Shown piece by piece: positions 47,519-59,800 of a stretch of DNA of 64,000 nt. The first letter of the stretch is position 1; each line of letters begins with the position of its first letter. A program made the position numbers and the translations under genes. The notes under the pieces are model-generated. The model worked only from the letters and a program-made list of their open reading frames with translations. It was not told the DNA's origin and made no database searches. This DNA is from Sipunculus nudus (lineage: Eukaryota > Annelida > Sipuncula > Golfingiida > Sipunculidae): contig CM049307.1 in assembly GCA_026874595.1 (NCBI GenBank), positions 26,637,079-26,701,078 on the forward strand, in the 5' to 3' direction.

Positions 47519-50500
47519 AGTGTACAACAATGTAAATTTAAGTTGAGGTCCTGGCCAGACAAGTTCCAAAGACACAACGTTTAAAGATGTAAAATCTAAT
47601 ACTGATTATTTCGGTAGAATGTATTTTGTTTGACAAAATCACTGTTTAAATATTTTACATGTGATAAAAAATCTAAATATGAAATATTTATATATAAATA
47701 TATAAATATAGGTTGGCATAGCACACAAAAAAAACAGGATATTATCCCTCTGGATTGTAGGGTGGACAAAAATTAGGAAAAAAAGGTCTGGCTGTATACA
47801 GCCAAATCTGTGATTTAAGACTTCTGAGATAAAGTATAAAAAGCATGATTGCGAAGATTTTAGTTTCTAACCCTTATGATTGTTGTGCCAAGCAAACAGA
47901 AAGGAAGCCTTGTTATTTAACTGTCAGATTGTATAATTCAGATAAGACGGTTTTGTTCGATCGTAATATCAGACCTTGATGCTGAATAATGTTTAGAAAT
48001 GTAGGCCCTGTGGCCCTTTTTCCTGAATAAAGCTATGTTCTGTTCATCACAACCCCCCCCCCCCCCCCCCCGTCCCGCCCGCCTGGTTTTAAAATGTCCT
48101 AATGTCCTGCTTCAGCCTGAATGGGAATGGCCGACTATCCGAATGCGGATGATTTATATAACTCAGCTGAATAACAGATCTCCTGAACATTTTAACCAGT
48201 CCATCAGAAATAAAATTACTACAGATCTGGCTAAATTCGGAAATAACAGACATATAATATCAATTAATGTTGCATATTGGGTAACGTTTTATACGTTTTA
48301 TCCCACTTTAGTGAAGCTGTTCAAATGTAATTGGTCAAGTGATATTTTGATGTGCCTTGCTTTTAATTTCTGAATTGTATACGACCTGTAAAATTAAGTA
48401 TAACTCATGTGTTTTTATTAGCTATATAGAAAGTAGAGGCAGGAACAGTGGAAGCCACATTGTTGTTTCCCATGTCAACACACAGGAAACATAAATTTAA
48501 CTACTCACTTGGCTATCATCCATAAATGCTCAGGAGAGGTTAAAAGCTTTCCAAAATGAAACAACACAATTTGCCATCTGTTTGATACCGAAATTCTAAT
48601 ATTGGCCATTAGGCCTAACAGCATGGTTACTGTCATTCAACTATCCATGGACCTAACCTATTCTTTAGTACCCGAGGTTTTTTATTGAAATTTAGAGGAT
48701 AAACCGGTCAAAACAGCAATTTTACAAATGTACGGGGATGTCTGGTGATTCTTGATCAATGGAGCTTTGCGTCACTTGCTTCATTCTCCAGACGGAATGG
48801 ATCCCCGCCGTTTGTATGGAGAAGTCATTCCAACGGATCAACCGTGACGTGACGAAATGTACTGCCGAGTCACGACTGTGAGATTCTTGTACCCCGTCGG
48901 CTCCGGGTCACCGTAAGTGATCCCTGCTCTGAATACAAGGATTAGGCGGAGTTTTAACTTACTTAGGAAAAACAGAAATTTTGAGAATATGTTTCTTGTT
49001 AGGTCTTATGCAGACATACAATTTCTTGATGAACCGCCTGGCAACAGATTGAAAATGTTTGGTAGTTTTGAATTCGGATACTATGTATAGGATTAATTAT
49101 TTTGATAAAAAAAAACAAGCAAAACAGATTCGGCTCATGGAGTAAAAGGCAACGGTTGTCCTAGTCTTCAGCTGGATCTTTTTTTTTTTTACATTCTCGT
49201 TTTATTCTGTTATGGCAGCAAATGCGATACCCCGTGTAATTTAAATATCAGCTTCTGATATATACCTCATGTCCTCATTTGTTTGTTTCGTGCAAAATGA
49301 TACGTATAAAACTGTACCATGTAATTACTTAAAGTGCATTCGAAATCTGAAAGTGAACTAAGTTGTTTTTCTCAACTGCCGTTTCTATAAGAGTCCTATT
49401 ACCCTTATACATCAAGGATACAATGCGGACGACTTTATATGTCTTGGTTAACAGTTGCGATTAGATATTATCTAAAGGCAATTATGCATTTTCCAGTGTT
49501 TATATATAATGGATGTATTGACTGTAACACAACGAGGCAGGATAATGGTGGCTGTAATAAAGGGCCGTCAGGTGTAGTGCAGTGCGTCAAGATTCCATAA
49601 ACAGCCCTGGTTACATTTAAGACACGAAAGTTAGTGCCCCAGGATGCCAGTTCCCTTCATAGTAACTGGCGGATACAATTGAAATGTATGAAATTTTCAG
49701 CGGCTTGACATTTTTTCAGAGCATTCCTTTAAAGAAACGGTTTACCAAAATATGTTTACCATTGCATGGTAAAATTGGACCCAAGGCATAGCTTACTTTT
49801 TAAAGTGGCCGACCATGTTGCTGCACAAGCTGCAATCGCTCAATTGGTATTATCATTTTTTAACTGTATACTTATTATACGGGACAATGACTTGATACAT
49901 AAATCAGAATTGGCATGTTAGTCTGTTTCTTGCAAAGAAGTTATGTAAAAAGGCCGACACCTTTTAAAGGTATATAAGGCTAAGTGGTTCGGCTGAATGC
50001 GGACTCATTCCCCATTTTATAAAATTTGTATTGCCATGCTAGTATTTACTTATAAAAAGAAATATACAAGCTGACACCTGACACCTTACCGGCAAAAATT
50101 TGCCATTTAAGATTCAAACATGGAGATTTCACAAAGCCCCAAATTTGTTTGGTACCCTCTAGAATTAAACCCTTATTTAAATCCTGTATTTAAAGGCGTA
50201 AACCGATATTTCTTAAATGAAAATTTCATCACCTTTGAGGCGTTTTGGTCTGGTGCTAAGACGCCCGGAAATGACCTTCTACATTAAAAAAACATCTTTT
50301 GACACTAAAAAGATCCTTTGATTTTTTTTTTTAATAAATGAATATAGAAGGACCGTGGTGATGCCATTATCTTTAATTTATAATCCTTATTTGGCATGTT
50401 TGTGCCCCGAACCTGTTGGGTTGGGTTAAACGAATAACATGATTATATGGAAATAACAGGTACAATTATATCAGCTGTCATATATCATAGATAATCCCGG

Positions 50501-51130
50501 ATATCGGTTTTCGTCTCAACCCTAATCCTGCTGTGAAAAAAAGTTGCACTTCAGATTCTAGTACATATATATAAATGCAGTGCGCCTTAGCCCCGATTTC
50601 TGTACAATTAATCATAAAACACGCTATAAAAAAACTAATATCTTATTATTCATTCCTATTGCTTTCTTGTGGACCCATGCGAGCGTGCAGATGAAAGACT
50701 TTCATGGAAAGCTGATTAGACATTGACATTTAATTTTTGTAGATACGATTACATAGTAAGAGTACATCGATTAATCACTGTAATTTATTTTTTTATGTTT
50801 TACAAAAAAATTTAGCAGGAAAAACATATGTCCTTATAATTATGTGTAAGTCCAAGCATAGCCCAAAGCCCCGAGGAAAATAATTACAAAAGAAAACTAT
50901 TACCCTGATCAAAAATAAAAATACGGGATTCATTAATCTTAAAGTATCGACATCAGTGTAACCTTAAGGCAGGTTTATAAAAAGACTTCAAAATAATGAA
51001 ATAAAAACAAATATAATCAAAACGAATTGTCCTCTTTTCTGTTTAAATATATACTGTTTCAGACCTTAATTTTAATATGTGAAGAAGTCCGACCATCGTA
51101 GGATTCTTCTACAACCAGAGATCCCCAGAT
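47516..51130. other. Unique AT-rich stretch, nothing recognised
   Basis: It contains a 19-C run at 48053-48071. A GC-richer patch at 48745-48920 has a 40-codon ATG frame (48759-48881) and, 30 bp later, a donor-like GTAAGT, but the stop comes before the donor, so I do not call an exon. Confidence 0.45.
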
Positions 51131-51133
51131 ATT

Positions 51134-52195
51134 CCCGCTCAGTCCGTGTTTTCACTGTTTACCAACAGCTGTTCTACCACTAGCTCCCCTCAGTCCTTGT
51201 TATTACTGTTTGCCCACAGCTGTTTTACCACTAGCTCCAATCAGCCCTTGTTATCACTTTGCCTACAGTTGTTTGACCAATCGCTCCCCTAAGCTTTTTT
51301 TATCACTATTAGTCAACAGCTGTTTTACCAATAGAACCATACAGTCCTTGTAATCGCTGTTTTTCCAACAGCTGTTTTACCACTAGCTCCCCTCAGCCCT
51401 TGTTATGACTGTCTGCCATTAGAGCTCGAGATGGTTTACTACTAGCTCCCCTCAACCCTTGTTAACACTGTTTGCCAACAGCTGTTTTACCACAAGCCCC
51501 CCTCAGCCCTTGTTATCCCTGTTTCTAAACAGCTGTTTTACCAATAGCTCCCCTCAGTCCTTGTTATCACTGTTTGCCAACAGCTACTTTATCACTAGCT
51601 CCCCAAATTCTTTCTGATCATTTTACACTAGCTCACCACAGTCCGTGTTTTCACTGCGTCACAGCAGCTGATTTTACACTAGCTCCCCACAGTCATGGTT
51701 ATTACTGTTTGCCAACAGCTGTTTTATCACCAGCTCCCCTCAGTCTTTCTGAGCCCTGTTTCCCAACAGCTGTTTTACAGCTAGCTCCCCTCAGTCCCTG
51801 TTATCCCTGTTTGCCAACAGCTGTTTCACCAATAGCTCCCCTCAGTCCCTGTTATCACTGTTTGCCAACAGCTACTTTATCACTAGCTCCCCACATTCTT
51901 TCTGATGACTGTTTCCCAACAGCTGTTTTATCACTAGCTCCCCTTACTCCTTTTTATCCCTGTTCCCAACAGCTACTTTATCACTAGCTCCCCTCAGTCC
52001 TTGTTATCCCTGTTTCCAACAGCTACTTTATCACTAGCTCCCCTCAGTCCTTGTTTTCACTGCTTCACAGCAGCTGATTTTACACTAGCTCCCCACAGTC
52101 ATTCTGATCACTGTTTTTCAACAGCTGTTTTACCACTATTTCCCCTCAGTCATCGTTATCACTGTTTCCGATCAGCTGATTTCCCACCATTTTCC
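51134..52195. repeat. 51-bp minisatellite, about 21 units, with CAGCTG core
   Basis: Units read roughly CAACAGCTGTTTTACCACTAGCTCCCCTC, then AGTCCTTGTTATCACTGTTTGC when taken as two parts. The CAGCT landmark falls at 51166, 51217, 51266, 51317 and 51368 and onward. Most units carry the palindrome CAGCTG and a nearby TAGCTC; some have CAGCTA. The unit length equals 17 codons, so frames stay in phase and give long open stretches (51574-51987, 137 codons; 52001-52210, 69 codons) of repeats like PTAVLSLAPLSPCYHCL. There is no signal peptide, domain or splice context, so I favour a non-coding minisatellite. Confidence 0.9.
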
Positions 52196-52330
52196 TACAA
52201 CCCGCTTTAAACATCATCATGGTTTCCTTCTTTTAACTTGCCCTGATTTATGGAATATGTCTTCGGCCGGGTAGTTTTAATATCTCGGATCAGCAGCAAT
52301 GCAATGCGCCTTAATTTCCAACAGCAGCTT

Positions 52331-52333
<3 letters not shown>

Positions 52334-52385
<52 letters not shown>
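52334..52385. repeat. (CT)n microsatellite
   Basis: About 52 bp of uninterrupted CT, 140 bp after the 51-bp minisatellite. Confidence 0.95.
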
Positions 52386-52386
<1 letters not shown>

Positions 52387-55300
52387 AGCTCTAATGTTGC
52401 TTAACTAAAATAATGCCGTGTATCCACAAACCCAGCTTTGACTATGTGCTTTACCTACAGTATTGTATATCAGAACATAATCATACACCTACTTCAACAA
52501 CAAGCCGCAACATGCTCCTCGGTCTGTCACAAGGCCACATCATTTTATATTAATATCTTAACTTGATGAATGAACTCTCACAGGTTCATACACTCAACCT
52601 CTGCGTTCTCTCCCGGATTCCGAATGAAAATCCGGTCCTCAGCAAATATTTCACCCAAGAGGTTGTGCCGCTTGGAAGTTACTTCCGCTCTCTACCCGTT
52701 ATGGCTGCCGAAAGTTGTTTGTCGCATGGCATGGACGACCTTGTGAAAATTTATTTCCGGCCATCAGTGGCGGAGGTGGAGACACGAGTGTTTTTTCTCG
52801 GCTAGACTTGTCCCCAAGCAACTAGCGCGGGATATTAACGTCTGTATAAACGGAATCCTAAGTCACTCGCAATAATCCCCTCCCATGAGAAAATCGTTTC
52901 CTTTCCATCAGAACAGGTTTTACGTCGGCGTCCTATAATAACCAACCCCCCCCCCCCCCCGCCCTATCTCTTTGTCTCTCTCATGCAGCAATTATTTTTT
53001 TTTAAATATTTTTCGTCTTTTAGTCCACAGGTTCGGATCCAGGGTTAAGGATAATAAGGGGTCAAACAAAAGAGGAATAATAAAAAATCCTTTTAAAAAA
53101 TTCCCTAGGTCCGGAAAAGAAGGGATTCGACCGCAATAGTTGGTCAGAACCCCTTCAGAAAAGGTCATGTATATGTAGCAAGCATTAAGTAACTCTATCA
53201 TCTATAATTAAGTAAACAATAGAAATATATTGAAAAGAGAATATATCAAGAAATACAAATTTACACTTAAAACAATTTTTTAAAAATTATATACAAAAAT
53301 AATGATTTTGTGAACCTGAAATATTTATACTATTGTGTCCTAAGGATAAATCCTGAACCATCAGCTGTTAAAGTGCTCAAAATGATATACTACCATAATA
53401 TAGAAAACCTGACGACAGTTCTTTCTAAGGCCCTGGTTTGTATTTTTTTCGCACTTGGAAAGTGCTGTCAGATAAGAGCAGTGCTCCTGTGCTAATGGAA
53501 ATGGTGTAGTTCCGACTCATCTCTCATTATAAGGCTCTGCTGATATTCCTGCCCGTATGCTTCGTCTTTTTGTTTATGTAAAAAAAATCTACTGATAAGA
53601 TATAGATCGATTCCAATGATTTTTTTAAAAAAAGATCGATCTTCTGTTTTTGTACATAGGCCCAGTATTAATTTACAAGTTGCTGGTGCCAAAGGATTCC
53701 CACACTTCCAGAAGATCAGATATCCATGACTTTTTCATGACCTAAAACATAAAGTGGGGGTGGACGTGTGGGTTCCGAAAGTGATATTTTGTTAACTTCG
53801 AGGATCCCTGCTGGCAATTTATTTGTTTTCGCTATTGGGTCTTTCGCTTCCTCTATGGTATTTTTCACATAGCGGGGTATCCTCGGATGATTTTCAATGA
53901 ACATATATCGTATTCGCTTAACGCAGAGGAGGTCGTGTTACTTACTTTATTTTGTGCATTGGGTGAAGGTTATACTTGATTGATGCTTCCTCGTGTGGAT
54001 AAAACGTGGAATATCAACTAACTGTTTCAGCGACCAATTACCTATAACCCGTAAACAATAGTCAGGACCAAGCTGATTATCCAAGCAGGAATCGTACGGA
54101 TTAGCATAATTAAAATATCCCACACTGTAGTTGGAGATTGTGGCATCTGATGTCATATTTAAACATAACCAGTAAAGCAAACTCAAGGGCAAAACTGTAT
54201 TTATTATGTCACTTGCCCTTTAAAAAATACAAATATCCACAGCTGAAGTCTGCCAATTGATCACATTGTGTTAATAGCTGCAACATTTTTTTTTAATTTA
54301 CTCCTATAATATCATATTACTTTTCCATGTGCTTGGGTTGGGGGACAGATCACGCAGGGGACTGGCTGACCATGGGCCAAGTTTACCATATTTTTATACA
54401 CATTGTAATTTCTGATAGATAGTTCTGCTAAAGACCTTTCGCGAAAATGTCAAATTCCTAAAAATTAATTTGGAAAATATGGAATATGATCCCCTAAGGA
54501 CACACTTGGCATCGTTTGCATTAGTTCAGGGCAAGGTATTATTCCGAGGCGTAGGCGTAGGGGATTTGAATGAGGTACTGCGACCACCATCAGTAATAAT
54601 CCGGACAGTGAAATGATATCTGCCCTGTCTTTCTGTCTATTCACCTACCATCCATTATCTTTTTCGTGAAAAGATATAATTTGTTTTGTCTGTCTACCCA
54701 ATTACCAGTAAAACCCATTATAAATATAAAATACTACCCAATTACCTAGGGTCACACAGCCTTCAGGACGTAATAGGTTGTTTAATAGTTTGGTTAGCTA
54801 TGGTTGGCTCTTGTCATTATGCCAGGTGACACCAATGTAAGATGCAAAAATCCACGGGCAATGCATAACTGAAAGTATTATTTCGTACTGGTATAACTTT
54901 ATCACAGTGGTTCCAACAAATATACTTGCTTTTGTCTGTGTGTCGCAATAGCGTCCCAAGATGTGCCTTTAAACATAATCATAATCTCCTTGAATATTAC
55001 GCTGAAAATCTCTCTACAAATCAATTCGTGTGAGCCTACATTATACTCTATTAAGAAATCTATATATGATAAAAGAGAATATTCCAATTAAATTATCAAT
55101 CTGATTATTTAGATTAATAGATTTGGTTTTACATCCCGTTTCTTGCACAAATAAATGCACTACAAGCGTATTGCCATTATACAAGATACGGGAGCTCGCC
55201 AGGACTGGACTAATGAAAAAAAAAGTCTCGTCACGTCGTGTCTAAAAGCTCAGCAAGTCTATATCCCTATCCAAAACTCATCAATGGAAAATAGGTAGCA

Positions 55301-57190
55301 ACATAAAAGTGATGGATACGGACTTTTACTCAGCAATTTTGGATAAACTCGGAAAGCGCATTTATAAAAATAGGGGAAGCAGTTGACGGATAAGAAAACA
55401 GGAACAAGCACTTATTCAATTGATACCCAAACCAGGTGTGGATTTAAGTGCATGTTAAGAAATGTCTAAGAAAATGGAAATAAAGTTTAAAAAAACAGAC
55501 CACTATGCCTTTAGTGAAAGAGTATATATGGGAGCTTCCTTGAGATAATACGGGATGATGTGCTCTGTCACTCGAGTGTGAGAAGATGAAAGGGATCATG
55601 CCTGCAGCTGACCTCTTTTGATTATAAGTTCGTTTATGGTGTATTCGATATTTGGTTTGCTTAGCACTGTTATAAGAGCGGACTTAAAGCAGGTTATTTA
55701 AAATAACTTAGATGACCTTTTCAAGGAGACCAGTATGAATATAATGAATATGTAAATGAATATATATAATATACCACTACATGGCTATATTGCACCAGGA
55801 ATTATGATGAAGATGAGAACAAAAGTATTGAAGCATTTGAAATATCTAAACTACAGAACTACACAAGCAAAGCAGATTTATTACAATAAATGATAGGACA
55901 GAGGTATTAAAGCATTGACGGTAATGTAAAAATACAAATGAAAATCACGTTAATATTCTTCTGTTCGATTAAGGAGATGCAAAACGGTAAGCAAAGAATT
56001 CCCGGGGATATAATGTGTATCAGGAATAGTTTTGATTTTACTGCATTACCAGAGATACTTCGGGGATTTTATGTGAAATGTTTTGAGGATAGGGTAGGTT
56101 AACTGTGCCAAAACCACAAACAGCAGATGGTGTTAGTGTTTATGGAATTGTAAACCCGCCCAAAATCCAATATGGACACCATAGGTTACTGGTGATTTTA
56201 TTCCCGCACACAGTATCTGATATTACGATTGATCTATCTCATTTAGCGGGGGCGGGGGGTTAAAAAGATTCGTGTATATGGGTGTTATGGTCGCATAAAA
56301 TTATGGTCGCGTCAAACATCCAACATGGCCACGTTGGTACCCGCACATTTTCTCAAGAAAAGTTCATGACACTGCAGTGAAAATTTTACCAAAGATTAAT
56401 ATCCATAGGAGGATGAGAGCTAAATTTCAGACGACAAAGCAGCGATTTGTGAATTTCATTCACGCTTATATTATCTCAAGAATAGCTCAAACAACTGTTA
56501 TGACTCTTTTACGAAACATCCGTGAAAGGATGTTGGCTATCGAATTATAGACCGATGGTAAATCCATAGGAGAAATAACTTAATTATAATTAATAATAAT
56601 TAATGATTAGGACTTCAGGTAGAATAATGTACAAGATACATGAATTACTTTAATTTTTAACATGATTTTTGAGCTGTAAATGTTTGAGATAAATAACGGA
56701 CTGTAACTTGGTAAACTCTGACTACTAAAAACATTAACAATAGTTGCAATACAGGATAAGTGGCTGGACCGATAAGCTTTAAAGCGTGCAAGACGTCTTT
56801 GCTTCAAAATGAACAATGTATAATTGTCTCATTCCGTGGTATCCAAACCAATTTCACTGGCTATTTCCGACAAGTTAGGACGTAGGTCTCTGGATTGTTT
56901 AAATTGTCATTTGGATTGCCATTTAATAAGTCAAAACAAGACCTGTAAGCTCTCCATTGAAGTATCAAAATAAAATCTCTAAATGCTAGGATATCTTAGT
57001 TGTATATCGTCTGTTTTTAATTTTGCTAAAATATTTCAAACTTTCCTCCTTAAAATTTAAATATGCAATAAGTACTCCGCATGCGGTTTACTTTAATCCG
57101 GATGTCACCCAAAGATTCCAGAGGTAATCTAGCTCTCGTATATGCTGCCATAATCATGACCTCAGACATGTGACCTGATCTTACTGAACG
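52386..57190. other. Mostly unique AT-rich stretch
   Basis: No recognisable gene. It contains a 15-C run at 52946-52960. Minus-strand frames at 53716-53904 and 53947-54192 look somewhat protein-like but are short and match nothing I know. Confidence 0.45.
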
Positions 57191-57194
57191 CGTT

Positions 57195-57197
<3 letters not shown>

Positions 57198-57264
<67 letters not shown>
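57198..57264. repeat. (TA)n microsatellite
   Basis: About 67 bp of uninterrupted TA. No LTR is visible at either side. Confidence 0.95.
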
Positions 57265-57266
<2 letters not shown>

Positions 57267-59290
57267 TTGATATGAAATGAACAGGAGTTGCTTAAAAAAT
57301 GCATACCCGTCGTAGATGGGGAAAAAAGGAATGTCCCGGATCGAGCTTGTTGAAAATGATGCTGATGCACTTAAGTGTTTAAGCATCCAATCGTATTACC
57401 AACAATTATAATTATATGTGGTTACATGTTGATCTTTATGTTTGGCGCTAGAAGTGAAATATTCACTCTGTAGCTTTAGGATGTCGAATGGTTTTCTTGA
57501 ATAAGTATACATGTTTGCATACCAGGATCACTGAAGCATGCAGTCAAATGGGTTACTTGGCCGGAGATTATATATAACAGTGTTACTAAAAATCTGCTGC
57601 TCAAAAAACATTGGAAACTGCCTTGGAAACAGTGGCCCCTGGGGTGTTTGTTCATCAGAGCCGCCCGCTGGCACATTGGAAGATATAGACGTATCACCTC
57701 AGCGTGATAAACTCTTTCATCTATAGAATATGTAAGTGTGAACTTTCAATTTCTGGCTGCTACATCGGAAATAATAAATTACTATTGATTCTGGTATTCT
57801 AGATTTTCGGAGGGGAGTGCTGCCGTGGGGCCCGTCGGAACTGCAGCGTCATTCTAGCGTAGCTATGTCCGTTTCAACCGGGACTTCATGTGGACCTTAA
57901 GCTACAACACCCTCATGTCTTCTGCCCTATCTATTCCACTGTATGAATCACCTTTTTATGTGTTGTAATTGACTCTGATTTTCTTTTGCCTGTGGCCCGT
58001 AATGTGCTTTTATTTCTTCGATGTCCGGCACAACTTCCTTGAGAAAGTATTCCTTGAGGTAATTAGTGTAAAGACTTACAGAAAGTTCTACGCATCGTGC
58101 TTTAAAAAATCAGCACATTTATCATCCCAGAAGACCGTTAAACGTCATCCAAGACGTCCTTTGTTTTTGCGTCATAATTTGTCTTGGCGTATTTCATCAT
58201 TTAGATCTTCCATGTCCTTTTTTAATAAAAAACAACTCTTCATCCGGTTCTCCTGGTAATTATGAATGAAGAAATTATGAAGATTTTGTTAAGCAGAATT
58301 TTATGAAATTTCTTCCTCCATTCACTAATCATCATTTTTAAATAAAAAGTATAATTTTCACTGAAATTTGTTGAAACTATATAAATCAAAGCTCGTTATA
58401 AATCTGGATTGGAATGGTGACAGCTCGGAATCGAAAATGACGTCAATATATTTGTAGAATCAGACCGATGTTTCTAAACTAAAGTATTTGTACAATCCAT
58501 GTAAAATAAATAAGTTTATAATATAATAACAAAGGATTACTGCCTTCATGATATATCAAGTAAAATGAATAGAAAAGATTAACATCCTTAAAATATGGTA
58601 CAGTACACCATATGAATGAATATTGTTGGTGGATTGAATCATGACCTCTAGAATACTGACATCCTGCCAGACAAGTCCCAGGTTTAATATGGTTCACATA
58701 TGGGGCTGATCATGTTCCAGGCCTTATATAGCACCCTCGGGCGTATATAATACACATACAAGACAGCCGGTAACTTCCAAATATAACAAATTAAAAGTGA
58801 AAACCGTAAAAATAAGGGGTACTTTAACCAATCCTCATATGCAGGGAAAAATCCTTTTTTCCTTAAATGATGTATGAGGAGACTTGATAATTTGTCACTA
58901 GTTAAAATAAAATCACCCTTCAACCATAGAGTGTATATTTCTTACAGAACTCATACATAAAATAGACGTGTCGGCAAAATTTCTCCGGTCCATATCTGCT
59001 TCCAGGACCATGTGTTACTGCTACCAGTAGTTTCCGAGTTGTTTGAAAAATTGCAGCATAATTTTATCACACTCTTTATTGTGTAATATATAGAATGTTA
59101 TCTTTATAAACTAACCTGCTATGTCTGTTTGAAGAATAACCCTAGAAACATTACTTAAATTTAGCAACGTCCATTTTATAGGGTATGTTGTAAGGTTGAT
59201 ATGTCTCTTGATGTTTTCCGTTGAGCAGTAGTTCATATCCATCAGCTTCCCTCCTAATCAAACACTGTGTGAACCAGGTGCGTAATAACG
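57265..59290. other. Unique stretch with a possible coding relic
   Basis: The only protein-like signal is on the minus strand at about 57965-58096, where 44 consecutive codons read with a Lys/Glu-rich composition (for example NYLKEYFLKEVVPDIEEIKA). Neighbouring minus-strand frames up to about 58230 are also K/E/D-rich but are broken by stops. I recognise no family. Confidence 0.3.
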
Positions 59291-59800
59291 TACATATATA
59301 TTTATATATCAGAGTCTGCGCGGAGCATCCTTTGTGATGACCCGGCAAGTCTATGTAGCAAAAGTTTGAATCGCAAACAGCGGGCGGCCGGTCTCTCTCC
59401 GGGCTGCCTATTTATTGATTGCGGAAGGCGGCGTCTTCTAGTGTTGAATCAATCGGCGGGCTGCGTACCACCGATTAGGCCGCAGCTCTCTGAAGATAGT
59501 CCACCAGTCCTTCTAGCAGTGCCGCGGGATGGTGCAAGTTGTCAGCAGATACCAGGCCGCTTTTGTGATGTTTAACTGAACATCAGTGTACTAGTTTTGT
59601 GTGTTTTAGCCGCAGCAGGGCATCTAGGTCTTGGTTTCTCCCGGGGCAGGCTTTTTTCCAGGTCATTTGAGAAACCCTGGGTTTATGGAACTTTCAGAAA
59701 TTCGGACTCATCTCTTTCACGGGAGACAGCTGTGCCACCACAGTGCGTCTGCTTCCTGAGCTAGAACAGAACATTACGACAGATACTTGAAACCATACAG
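59291..59800 (+). promoter_or_regulatory. Candidate promoter and non-coding first exon
   Basis: A TATA-like stretch (ATATATATTTATATATC, about 59294-59310) is followed by a distinctly GC-richer block (about 59325-59800) that ends in ACCATACAG|GTAAGAAC, a consensus splice donor with GT at 59801-59802. The block contains only short ATG frames (for example 24 codons from an ATG near 59687), so it would be a 5' untranslated exon with upstream ORFs. No coding exon was recognised between here and the window end, so a first intron of more than 4 kb is implied. The gene identity cannot be told from this sequence. Confidence 0.4.

Noticed and set aside
48759-48920. 40-codon ATG frame in a GC-richer patch with GTAAGT downstream
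   Set aside because: The stop at 48879-48881 comes before the donor-like site, no acceptor or second exon is visible, and the peptide is unrecognised.
52992-53201. tRNA B-box-like GGTTCGGATCC near 53031
   Set aside because: No matching A box at the right distance and no cloverleaf arms. It is not a tRNA or a clear SINE.
7245-58446. TGACGTCA (CRE-like) sites at 7245, 16594 and 58439
   Set aside because: About one is expected by chance per strand-symmetric 64 kb. Three scattered sites without promoters are weak evidence.
59366-59575. 69-codon plus-strand frame in the candidate first exon
   Set aside because: It begins at TTG and contains no ATG, so it is not a plausible eukaryotic coding start.
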